64,000 bases of DNA. It comes from Trinickia mobilis. GTDB lineage: Bacteria; Pseudomonadota; Gammaproteobacteria; Burkholderiales; Burkholderiaceae. A program made the translations under genes and the position numbers. Below are positions 42,789-50,890 of the stretch, one piece after another. The stretch is from NCBI RefSeq assembly GCF_017315705.1, contig NZ_JAFLRF010000017.1:62001-126000 (forward strand), written 5' to 3'. Below the pieces are notes generated by a model. The model was not told the origin of the DNA, did not search any database, and was given only the letters and a program-made list of their open reading frames with translations. Numbering within the stretch: position 1 is the stretch's first letter; every line of letters begins with the position of its first letter.

Positions 42789-45520
42789 GTTCCTCGCTAC
42801 ACCGCGACACACCGAACGTCATCGTGCGCGACAACCGCGGCCTGACGGTGCGCACGGTCGCCTACAACCGCAGCGCGCCGGACGAGCCGCGCGATACGCG
42901 CATCAGCCGGCAGCAATTCGATGCCGCCGGCCAGCTGCTGAGCCAGACCGATGCGCGGCTGGCCGCGCCCAATCTGCGCACCGTGCACACGCTGTCGGGC
43001 CAGCCGCTGCGCAGCGACAGCGTCGACGCCGGCCTGCGGCTGGCGCTGGCCGACGTCGCCGGCCGGCCGCTATGGGCCGCCGACGGCAACGGCCAGCAGC
43101 GGCGCCGGCAGCACGACGCGCTCGGCCGTCCGCTGGCGGTGCAGGAACAACGCGGCGACGCGCCCGCGCAATGCCGCGAACGCTACGCCTACGGCGAGGA
43201 TGCGCCGGATGCGGCCGCGCACAACCTGCGCGGCCAGCTGTGGCGGCACGACGATCCGGCCGGGCGGCGCGCGCTGGCCGGCTACGGCCTGCACGGCCAG
43301 CCGCTGGCCGACAGCCGCCGTTTCCTGGCCGCGCTCGACGCCCCGGATTGGCCGGAAGAGGCGGCGGCCAGCGAAGCGCTGCTGGAGCCGGGCGCGGGAT
43401 ACGCGACGCGCTGGGACTACGATGCGTTCGGCGCGGTGATCGGCGAGCTGGATGCCGTCGGTCATCGGCGGCGCAACGCGTACGACCGCGCCGGACTCTT
43501 GAAGGGACGCTGGCTGCAACTGGCCGCAGGGGTTGTCGCTGAGGCCGAACAAATCGTGCTGACCGAGCCGAGCTACAACGCCGGCGGGCAGTTGCTCGCC
43601 AGCCGTGCGGGGAACGGCGTGCGGCGCGACTATCGCTACGAGCCCGCAACCTCGCGGCTGGCCGCGCTGCGCTCGGTGCGCGAGCGCGACGGCGTGGTGC
43701 TGCAGGACCTGGGCTATCAATACGATCCGGTCGGCAACGTCACCCGGATCGAAGACGGCACGCAGCCGGTGCGCCACCATGCCAACCAGCGCATCGACCC
43801 GGTGCGCGCGTATCGCTACGACGCGCTGTACCAGCTGCTCGAAGCGAGCGGCCCGGAAAGCGCGCAAGCCGGCCAGCAAGGTCCCGGCTTGCCGCCGCTG
43901 CAGGTGGGCGACGATGGGCAACTGGCCAACTACGTGCGGCAATACCGCTACGACCGCGGCGGCAACCTGGAAGCGATCGTGCATGCTGGCGCGCAGCGCT
44001 ACACGCTGGAGATGCTGGTCTCGCCGCGCTCGAACCGGGCGGTCGCCAAGCGGCCTGGCGTCATGCCGGGCGACGTCGACGGCTGCTTCGATGCCAACGG
44101 CAATGTGCGCGAACTGCAGCCGGGCCAGCCGTTGGCCTGGGACGAACGCAACCAATTGCAGCGGACCGTGCAAACCGAGCACGCCGACGGCCCGGCCGAC
44201 GACGAGCGTTACATTTACGACGGCGGGGGGCAGCGCGTCAGGAAGGTGCGCAGCTGGCGTGCCGGCAGCCAGACGCATCGCGAGGAGGTGCGCTACCTGC
44301 CGGGGCTGGAATGGCGCGAGACATCGCAGTCGGATATCAGCGGCGGCGGCCGCAAGATCAACGAAAGCCTGCAAGTCGTAACGGCGGACGGCGGCCTGCG
44401 GGTGCTGCATTGGGAAGCCGGCCAACCCTCCGGGATCGGCAACGACCAGGCGCGCTACAGCCTGGATGACCAACTGGGCTCCAGCGTGCTGGAGCTGGAC
44501 GGCAGCGGCCAGAAAATCAGCCGCGAGGAGTATTTCCCGTTCGGCGGCACCGCACTGAGGGCGGCCCGCAGCGAGAGCGAGGCCAAATACAAGACGGTGC
44601 GCTATTCAGGCAAGGAGCGCGATGGGACGGGGCTGTATTACTACGGCTACCGCTATTACGCGCCGTGGCTGGGGCGCTGGCTGAATCCGGATCCGGCGGG
44701 GTCGGTCGATGGGCTGAATTTGTTCAGGATGGTGCGGAATAATCCGCTGCGCTTCAAGGACAACGCCGGACTGAATGCAACGGACGGAAAAGCGGGTGGC
44801 AAGCTTTTCAAAGACGCAAAGAGCTTGGGCATGAAGCGCCTCGATCAAGCCCAAAAATTTCTCAAGGAGCCGAAAAATCGGCAGAACGCACTGCGAATCG
44901 GCAAGATATTCTTCGGCAGCACGCTGGAGGAGTCCTATCTTGGAAAATGGTCGGAGAACATCGCGAGTGTTCACAGTGCACTCGACAAGCTGAAGACATC
45001 AAAAAACATCGACTACCTGCAGGCCAAATCGGGCAAGGCAAGCGTCGTCGCCGAACTCAATATGGATGCTTATGGGCGTGACGACCGCAACAAGCGAAAG
45101 TATGTGAATGTCTACACCGCGAAGATCGCCGAAATCCAGGGCACCTCGCATTTAGGTCCGGAACATGTCGCCCACGTCGCCATCCACGAACTGTCCCACG
45201 GGGCCCTCAAGACCGACGATCACGAATACATCGGCGTCATGGCCCAACCCGGATTTCATGATCTGACGAAATTGGCGAGCTTGCCGATGCTGGACCAGGA
45301 GATGCCCGGCGTGCCGCTTACTTTGGCCGAGCGGCAAGCAAAGGCGAACAAAATCAATCAATCGAAGGAGAATGCCGATTCATTTACCGTTGCCACCCGC
45401 TATCTCGCTTATGCGCAAGACAAGCCAGAGTTCGTCGGGCAATTGACCGATGCATACGATGCGTGGCTCAAGGGGGGAAAACAGCAGCCGTTGTTGCTGA
45501 AGATGGAGGGGTGGTACTAA
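42785..45520 (+). CDS. tccC: Tc toxin C component (TccC-like Rhs protein) with putative aspzincin metallopeptidase toxin
   Basis: This is an intact 911-residue protein. Residues 1-658 are the Rhs shell: DNRGLTVRTVAYNRSAPDEP is the usual TccC start, and the Rhs core ends YYYGYRYYAPWLGRWLNPDP then NLFRMVRNNPLRFKD. In Tc systems this core self-cleaves and the hypervariable C-terminus is the injected toxin. Here residues 660-911 contain HVAIHELSHGALKTDDHEYIG. The HELSH (His801, Glu802, His805) is followed by KTDDHEY, which resembles the GTxDxxY motif of M35 aspzincins; Asp812 would be the third zinc ligand. The toxin is therefore probably a zinc metallopeptidase. Its DNA is less GC-rich than the shell, typical of exchanged toxin ends. 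Confidence 0.85.
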   Translation: MSSSLHRDTPNVIVRDNRGLTVRTVAYNRSAPDEPRDTRISRQQFDAAGQLLSQTDARLAAPNLRTVHTLSGQPLRSDSVDAGLRLALADVAGRPLWAADGNGQQRRRQHDALGRPLAVQEQRGDAPAQCRERYAYGEDAPDAAAHNLRGQLWRHDDPAGRRALAGYGLHGQPLADSRRFLAALDAPDWPEEAAASEALLEPGAGYATRWDYDAFGAVIGELDAVGHRRRNAYDRAGLLKGRWLQLAAGVVAEAEQIVLTEPSYNAGGQLLASRAGNGVRRDYRYEPATSRLAALRSVRERDGVVLQDLGYQYDPVGNVTRIEDGTQPVRHHANQRIDPVRAYRYDALYQLLEASGPESAQAGQQGPGLPPLQVGDDGQLANYVRQYRYDRGGNLEAIVHAGAQRYTLEMLVSPRSNRAVAKRPGVMPGDVDGCFDANGNVRELQPGQPLAWDERNQLQRTVQTEHADGPADDERYIYDGGGQRVRKVRSWRAGSQTHREEVRYLPGLEWRETSQSDISGGGRKINESLQVVTADGGLRVLHWEAGQPSGIGNDQARYSLDDQLGSSVLELDGSGQKISREEYFPFGGTALRAARSESEAKYKTVRYSGKERDGTGLYYYGYRYYAPWLGRWLNPDPAGSVDGLNLFRMVRNNPLRFKDNAGLNATDGKAGGKLFKDAKSLGMKRLDQAQKFLKEPKNRQNALRIGKIFFGSTLEESYLGKWSENIASVHSALDKLKTSKNIDYLQAKSGKASVVAELNMDAYGRDDRNKRKYVNVYTAKIAEIQGTSHLGPEHVAHVAIHELSHGALKTDDHEYIGVMAQPGFHDLTKLASLPMLDQEMPGVPLTLAERQAKANKINQSKENADSFTVATRYLAYAQDKPEFVGQLTDAYDAWLKGGKQQPLLLKMEGWY

Positions 45521-45757
45521 ATGCGATACTCCTGGTTTGTACCGCACCGGCGCAAACCAGGGAGCCGCCCGGCATTATTCAGCTAGACGTTTTTCCAGCG
45601 CCTGTTTGACCGTAAGCGCTCAATCCAGCACACCGAGAGGAATCGCACCGCACCGAATGGGCGCGATGATTTATCGGATAGGGGAGGGGCAGAGGAAACG
45701 GTCCGAGTCGGCGTGTGCCGATCGAACCGTTTCATGGGGGCAGGAAATCCAATGAAA
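45521..45757. other. Gap between the Tc C gene and LPMO 3
   Basis: The Tc C gene and LPMO 3 converge here, with 309 bases between their stops. I see no gene in it; a small open frame at 45537-45755 has no support. Confidence 0.4.
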
Positions 45758-45783
45758 ATCGCCTCTTCGCACGAAGAGGCGAT
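45758..45783 (-). terminator. Terminator of LPMO 3
   Basis: ATCGCCTCTTCG pairs with CGAAGAGGCGAT around two bases. Read leftward it is followed by TTTCATT, so it most likely ends the LPMO 3 transcript, 46 bases after its stop. Confidence 0.7.
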
Positions 45784-45829
45784 CCGTTCCGGTCACCGCC
45801 CAGGGGCGCCGGAATACCGCTAAGTCAGC

Positions 45830-47290
45830 TTACTTGCAGGAACCGCTGTCCTTCCACACCTTGCCGCTGCCATCGGCGCCAGTGTATGCGGCGTTGCCCG
45901 CTTCCTGATTCTGGGTCCACCAGCGCGCGGTGTAAATCTTGCCGTCGCGCTGAACCTTCGCACCACCGGTGTACGCGGTGCCGGGCTTGTAAGGCGCCGC
46001 TTCGCATTTCGCGTTGTCGGCCGTGTCGCTGCTTTCGCCGCCCGTCAGCTTGATGTCGAACGATTGCTGCTCCATCTCGCCATCTCGTTCGCGAGAAGTG
46101 ATGACCAGCGTATGCTCGCCCGCCTGCGCGGCCGGTACATCGATGCTCACGGTGCCCGAGCGCTCGATCATCGCCGGCGTGAAGCCGACCAGTTTGTTTC
46201 GCGCGTCGTACAGCTTGGCGTTGATCGCGGCGGCGTTGTTGACCGTCACGAACGGATCCACCTTGGCCTTGCCGCCCACGATCGGATAGCTGCTCTTCAC
46301 CGTCACGGTGAACGACGGGTTGATGCTGTCGGCCGGCTTTTTCTGGATCTCGATTTCGACGCGCTTGATGCCGCTGCCGTCTTTCGTGAAAATGTCGTTC
46401 TTTCCTGCCGCCGGCTCAATCGAGCCGCTCGTGCCGAGCGTCCCGGCCATCATCGACGCGGACTGCTTCTTGTTGATTTCCTTCGCAAGTTGCAGCCCCC
46501 ATGCGTTGCGCTCGCCGTTCTTGTCGGAGTTGATCGTGATCGACGTGGACAGGCTGCTTACCTCGCCGGAAGCCTTGAAGACGCGAGTCTTGACTTTATC
46601 GCCCGCTTTCAGATCCAGAGACGGTTCGATCGCGCCGACCTCCTTCCATTGCGGCGTCGGCGGCGGAGTCGGCGTGCCGCCATTGCCGCCGCCGTCGCCC
46701 GGGACAATGTTCGCATCCATCACGTTATAGAAGCTCGCAGCGGTGTCGCCCACATCCCACACGGAGAGAATCACGTGATAGCCCGAGCGGTCGCTTGGGA
46801 CGTTGCACTCCATCGGCAAGTCGTAAGGCGGAAATTTTTGGTCGTATTCCAGGGAGCAGAACGGCGTTGACTCGAACGAATCACGCGTGAGCGGCTTGTT
46901 CGGATTCCAGCCTTTCTTTGTGATGAAAAATCGATAGTCCCTGGTTTTGTGAGGCGCGGTATGGTGCCACTTGAACGTATTCCTGCCCGTCTTGATATCG
47001 ACTTTTTTCCAGCGGTCGGCGGTCTGTTCATTCAGCGGAAGGGTCTTACCTGCCGATGCAAGAGTGCCGTCCTTCGGGCCCGTATCAGGGTATCGATCCG
47101 GCCCTTCCAGGCTCTGCGTGTCGTACAAGATCCATTCCCCGCAGCCCGTATTTTGTTTGGTTTTGCACAGGTAATTGCGGCCCTGATCCAGCCAGCCGTG
47201 CGCGGACGCGTTTTGGGCAAGCATCATCGTCATGCATGCGACTAGAGGCGACAGCTTGAGGAGCGTCTTGTTGAGGCGTGATTTCTGCAT
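45830..47290 (-). CDS. gbpA: GbpA-like AA10 LPMO (LPMO 3)
   Basis: This 486-residue paralogue of LPMO 2 has the same signal peptide (LLKLSPLVAC) and domain order. His31 follows the NASA cleavage site and forms the copper brace with His114 in TAPHKTRDYRFFIT. After the AA10 domain (ending SFYNVMDANIVPGDGG) come two GbpA-type beta domains and the C-terminal chitin-binding module (TGGAKVQRDGKIYTARWWTQ). AAGGAT lies upstream of the start. It lies convergent to the Tc operon. Sharing chitin activity with an insecticidal toxin locus fits attack on arthropod cuticle or gut lining; that link is inference. Confidence 0.92.
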   Translation of the reverse strand: MQKSRLNKTLLKLSPLVACMTMMLAQNASAHGWLDQGRNYLCKTKQNTGCGEWILYDTQSLEGPDRYPDTGPKDGTLASAGKTLPLNEQTADRWKKVDIKTGRNTFKWHHTAPHKTRDYRFFITKKGWNPNKPLTRDSFESTPFCSLEYDQKFPPYDLPMECNVPSDRSGYHVILSVWDVGDTAASFYNVMDANIVPGDGGGNGGTPTPPPTPQWKEVGAIEPSLDLKAGDKVKTRVFKASGEVSSLSTSITINSDKNGERNAWGLQLAKEINKKQSASMMAGTLGTSGSIEPAAGKNDIFTKDGSGIKRVEIEIQKKPADSINPSFTVTVKSSYPIVGGKAKVDPFVTVNNAAAINAKLYDARNKLVGFTPAMIERSGTVSIDVPAAQAGEHTLVITSRERDGEMEQQSFDIKLTGGESSDTADNAKCEAAPYKPGTAYTGGAKVQRDGKIYTARWWTQNQEAGNAAYTGADGSGKVWKDSGSCK

Positions 47291-47649
47291 TCAATGAATC
47301 CTTTCTGAAAAACGAAAAATAGTTGCCTCCATGGGGGCGCATGGATCTGGCGAGAGCGGAATCGACCGATTTGGCCGATGTCGGAATTCTGTGTGTGATA
47401 GGCGGAGCGGAAAAGGAATCTCAAGCAACATTGAAGAGCGTCGCGCGAACCGCTAATAAAAGGAGTGCGAAGTGTAGAAAAAACGAAGCGAACATGGCGC
47501 GGAAAGTGATTTACCGCGACCGGCGGCCGTGTCGGCGGCGATCAATGGATGCCGTTCATACAAACCGGCAGCGTGGCGGCGGAACCGATGCACAAACACG
47601 CGTTTTTCTATCAGACGGAGCCGTTGATTCTGGAAATGGCGAGCACGCG
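47291..47649. other. Region upstream of LPMO 3 with unassigned coding-like debris
   Basis: The first part carries the LPMO 3 promoter. From about 47530 a frame reads GDQWMPFIQTGSVAAEP then MHKHAFFYQTEPLIL without a start. It looks like decayed coding sequence but I cannot name it. Confidence 0.35.
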
Positions 47650-47880
47650 GTCGGCACCGGGCTCATGTCGGCCTATAAGAGCGTCTATTAGGGCAAGACG
47701 ACCGTGAAGGCCGCGCGCGAGCTAGTCGGCCTCGGCCTCATTTCAAAAGATGGCGTTGAATTCAACAAGATGGGGCAGGTCAACCACTTCAAGACCGGCG
47801 CGCTCATGGGAAGCGACATTCTCAATGCCTCGCCGCTCGAATGGATGGAAATGGCTCTGCTCAGGAAGCTCCGCTTGTGA
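47650..47880 (+). pseudogene. Phage tail tape-measure protein remnant
   Basis: The frame reads VGTGLMSAYKSVY, an amber stop, then GKTTVKAARELVGLGLIS, VEFNKMGQVNHFKTGALM and GSDILNASPLEWMEMALL. This repeat-like pattern is typical of phage tape-measure proteins. Only about 76 codons remain, with an internal TAG (likely a mutated CAG) and no start. No other prophage genes are nearby. Confidence 0.65.
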
Positions 47881-48058
47881 TTCGAATGGCGTGCAGTGTC
47901 GAAAACCACTCAGAGTAGAACAAACGCAGGTCGAGCCGAAGCGAGTGACTGTAGTCCGGTGCGGACATCCTGTATTGATTCCAGCGATTCGAAAAAATTC
48001 ACTCGTTACATTTCAACCGCCGAGCGCCGTCGGCCATGGCCCTCGGCTGCATACAGAT

Positions 48059-48793
48059 TCAGATTTGAGCCCAACCACCGTCAACCTGGATGTCCGCGCC
48101 GTTGATGAAGCTCGCGTCGTCCGATGCGAGAAATACTGCGGTGTTGGCAATGTCATCGGGCACGCCCAGCCGGCCGACGGGGACTTGTGCCGCAATCTGT
48201 GCGAAAACGGACGCGCCGGCCATGGCGGCACCTGGGGTTTCAATCGGCCCTGGGCTGATGACGTTCACCCGAACCCTACGCGCCTTCAAATCGACGATCC
48301 AGCCGCGCGCGAAGTTGCGGATGGCTGCCTTGGTAGCGGCGTAAAGGCTGTTGTTCCCCAGGCCCTTATTGGCTACAGCCGAAGACATGAGAATCACGGA
48401 GGCGCCGTCCGGCATGAGCGGAAGTGCCTTCTGGACCGTGAACACAAGCCCCTTGACGTTGATCGTGAAGAGCCGGTCGAAATGCGCCTCGGTCATCTGG
48501 CCAATCGGCGCCTTCTCGAGGATGCCGGCGTTGGCCACAACGATATCCACGCGTCCTTTCTGCACTTTCACAGTTTCGAATAGGCGGTCCAGGTCGGCCA
48601 GCTTCGACGAGTCGGCTTGGACGGCGACGATGTTCCTGCCGATTTCGGCGACCGCCGCGTCAAGCTCCGGTTGTCGGCGTCCCGTAATGAATACAAAGGC
48701 GCCTTTGCCAACGAACTCTTTGGCGATTGCCAGACCGATACCGCTGCTGCCCCCTGTGACTACTGCGATCTTACCTTGCAATGAAGTGTCCAT
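48059..48793 (-). CDS. Short-chain dehydrogenase/reductase
   Basis: I start at ATG 48793 (244 residues) with AAGG upstream; an in-frame ATG 12 codons earlier is less likely. The classical SDR motifs are present: KIAVVTGGSSGIGLAIA (NAD(P) binding), VANAG, the catalytic Ser in SSAV and LYAATKAA (Tyr and Lys). ISPGPIETPG and the end GADIQVDGGWAQI are typical. The substrate is unknown. The gene is divergent from a TetR regulator with two copies of one operator-like sequence between them, so it is most likely that regulator's target. Confidence 0.9.
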   Translation of the reverse strand: MDTSLQGKIAVVTGGSSGIGLAIAKEFVGKGAFVFITGRRQPELDAAVAEIGRNIVAVQADSSKLADLDRLFETVKVQKGRVDIVVANAGILEKAPIGQMTEAHFDRLFTINVKGLVFTVQKALPLMPDGASVILMSSAVANKGLGNNSLYAATKAAIRNFARGWIVDLKARRVRVNVISPGPIETPGAAMAGASVFAQIAAQVPVGRLGVPDDIANTAVFLASDDASFINGADIQVDGGWAQI

Positions 48794-48812
48794 GAGCGAC
48801 CTTGTCCAGTTA

Positions 48813-48828
48813 TGTAATGATCGATACA
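48813..48828. promoter_or_regulatory. TetR operator candidate 1
   Basis: TGTAATGATCGATACA is an imperfect palindrome centred on GATC. A 14-of-16 match lies at 48869. It is 20 bases upstream of the SDR start. Confidence 0.6.
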
Positions 48829-48868
48829 ATACAATAAAGACGCTCGCCCGCGGGTGTCAAGTTGATTT

Positions 48869-48884
48869 TGTAACGATCGATAAA
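48869..48884. promoter_or_regulatory. TetR operator candidate 2
   Basis: TGTAACGATCGATAAA matches operator 1 at 14 of 16 positions and lies 20 bases before the TetR start. The pair is placed to repress both divergent genes. Confidence 0.6.
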
Positions 48885-48904
48885 TTTACAGATGGAAGGC
48901 GAAG

Positions 48905-49486
48905 ATGGCTCGACCTCGCACGTTCGATGAAGGCGAAATTTTGGACCGCGCAATGGATGTTTTCTGGTGCTGCGGCTACGACGGTGCCTCGATGGCGGAG
49001 CTGACGAAGGCCATGGATGTCAATGCGCCAAGTATTTATGCGGTTTTTGGAAACAAACGCGGCCTGTTCGACGCGGTCTTGAATCGATACCGGCAGCGTA
49101 GGGCGGCTCACAAGAGGTGGATGCTTGCGGGCGCCACTGCTCGCGAAGTCGCCGAGCGTATGCTCTTCGGAGCCGTGGAGTGGCTGACTGACCCAACCGA
49201 ACCTCGAGGTTGTCTGTTGATTCAGGCTGGCCTCTCAGCCGGGCCGGACAACGACGATATTCCGCAGGAACTCGCGAGGCGACGAAAGGCTCTCGAACTT
49301 GTCCTGAGGAAGCGCTTCGAGCAGGCCAAAATTGAGGGCGACCTGCCGCCGGACGCGGATTCGGGGGCACTTGCACGATACGTACACGCGATCTTCAGCG
49401 GAATCGGCGTTCTAGCAGCCGCAGGAGCCAGTGCAAACGAGCTCAATGAAACGGTGGAACGCGCCTTGTTGGCATGGCCCACCTGA
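48905..49486 (+). CDS. TetR-family repressor
   Basis: This 193-residue protein has an N-terminal TetR helix-turn-helix: MARPRTFDEGEILDRAMDVFW, then GYDGASMAELTKAMDVNAPSIYAVFGNKRGLF. The C-terminal ligand domain has RGCLLIQAGLSAGP, common in the AcrR/YcdC-like subgroup that controls short-chain dehydrogenases (recalled, not compared). GGAAGG precedes the start. It is divergent from the SDR gene and probably autoregulates through the twin operators. The inducer is unknown. Confidence 0.9.
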   Translation: MARPRTFDEGEILDRAMDVFWCCGYDGASMAELTKAMDVNAPSIYAVFGNKRGLFDAVLNRYRQRRAAHKRWMLAGATAREVAERMLFGAVEWLTDPTEPRGCLLIQAGLSAGPDNDDIPQELARRRKALELVLRKRFEQAKIEGDLPPDADSGALARYVHAIFSGIGVLAAAGASANELNETVERALLAWPT

Positions 49487-49523
49487 GGGCGGGTGCAGGC
49501 ACAGCACAAACCTTCTCACGCTC

Positions 49524-50450
49524 TCACAAGGCCACTACGGTTCGTGAATGTTTTTTGGGGTTCTGCCATCGCAGCCCGGCTATGACTTGGCGTAGCCACT
49601 GATTGCCTGGGTCATGGTTGACTTTTTTGTGCCAGAACTGTCGCACTTTGGCATGTGGAACGTCGAAAGGTAGCGGTAGCAGGCGAAGCTTGCCGGGGTC
49701 AGGTGCGAAGTTGCGCGGCACAATTGCAAGCAGATCGGTCGTTGCAACCACCTCGGCGGCAGTGTGGTAATGCGTGACCACTAACACGATCTTTCGGCGA
49801 AGGCGCCTTCGTGCAAGTTCATTGTCGACAAGTATCTCGGCGTTTCCACTGCTCACGCGCAAATGTTCGTGTTGTACATAGTCGTGCAGCGACAAACGAC
49901 CTTGTAATTTGTTATGTTGCTGCCGGGCAATGCAACAATATTCGTCTTCGAAGAGCCGTTGCTGGAAGAAACCCGACTTTAGAAAAGGAAGATTGCCGAT
50001 CGCTAGATCGGCGCCGCCTGCCTCCAATGTGCTCGCGTATCGGTCGTGCGGGATCTGCATGGCTTCAATGCGTACATCAGGTGCACTGCGCATCACGGTA
50101 TCGATGAGTTGGGGAAGAATGATCGTCTCGCCGACATCGGACATCAACAACCGGAAGATGCGGCTGGACGATGCGGGATCGAATGCAAACGGCGATTCCA
50201 GCGCTTGAGAAAGAAGAACGAATGCTTCTCGAACCGGTCCAGAAAGTTGCTCCGCCAAAGCCGTGGGATTCATGCCTTGACTCGTTCTGACGAACAGCTC
50301 GTCATTGCAGCTTCTACGCAACCGGAGCAGTGCATTGCTCATGGCGGGCTGGGTAAGTCCGATCGCGCTTGCTGCGCGCGACACATTTCGTTCCTTGTAC
50401 AGCGCGATGAAGACCCGCAGCAGGTTCAGGTCTAGTGTGTTTATATTCAT
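49524..50450 (-). CDS. LysR-type transcriptional regulator
   Basis: I start at ATG 50450 (308 residues); MNINTLDLNLLRVFIALYKERNVSRAASAIGLTQPAMSNALLRLR is the classical LysR helix-turn-helix, of the NodD/NahR-like type. The effector domain follows (LPQLIDTVMRSAPDVRIEAMQ, ADLAIGNLPFLKSGFFQQRLFEDEYCC). NahR-like LysR proteins commonly control aromatic catabolism, and this gene is divergent from the FAD monooxygenase. A palindrome with T-N11-A lies 85 bases upstream. It likely activates the rightward catabolic genes. Confidence 0.9.
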   Translation of the reverse strand: MNINTLDLNLLRVFIALYKERNVSRAASAIGLTQPAMSNALLRLRRSCNDELFVRTSQGMNPTALAEQLSGPVREAFVLLSQALESPFAFDPASSSRIFRLLMSDVGETIILPQLIDTVMRSAPDVRIEAMQIPHDRYASTLEAGGADLAIGNLPFLKSGFFQQRLFEDEYCCIARQQHNKLQGRLSLHDYVQHEHLRVSSGNAEILVDNELARRRLRRKIVLVVTHYHTAAEVVATTDLLAIVPRNFAPDPGKLRLLPLPFDVPHAKVRQFWHKKVNHDPGNQWLRQVIAGLRWQNPKKHSRTVVAL

Positions 50451-50890
50451 GCCGGCGTCTTGCCAGTTTCCCCAGTTGTCTTCAGAAGCATCCCCATGCA
50501 TCAGGCCAGCCGATCAAGGCCTTTCTGACCTGAAATTCACGATGTGAATGTTCCGTGCGTCGAATATAAGTTGGATAGCGCAGTTCGCAATCGGCAATGG
50601 TACCTATGTTGGCTTGACGAGCGCAGCGGATGACGACACATCGGCAGGAATTTTCGGGGCATTGAGGTCGCAATCCTCGCTACATACGCTTCGCGTCGTG
50701 CATATGTGCAGGCACAGTTACGGTCCTGCAGTCAGGGGAGGCGAGTCCCTGCTCGTTTGCCATTCAGTTCATGAATACAGTGTCTCTCTCCTATCCATTG
50801 GACGCGACACGAGCGTCTAACGATAATTTCCCAGACTTGGCGACCGCAGTTGTGCGGCGGATGGGGTGCAAAGCACGGGAGGAATTAGTG
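50451..50890. promoter_or_regulatory. Divergent control region with LysR box
   Basis: The region holds ATTCAC, GAT, GTGAAT (50535-50549), whose arms are perfect inverted repeats and which contains a T-N11-A LysR box. An ATG at 50771 is in frame with the monooxygenase but lacks a ribosome site, so part of this region might instead be coding. Confidence 0.6.

Noticed and set aside
45537-45755. A 72-codon frame after the Tc C gene, considered as a possible immunity gene
   Set aside because: It has no ribosome site, looks like random GC-rich sequence, and Tc toxins do not normally need immunity proteins.
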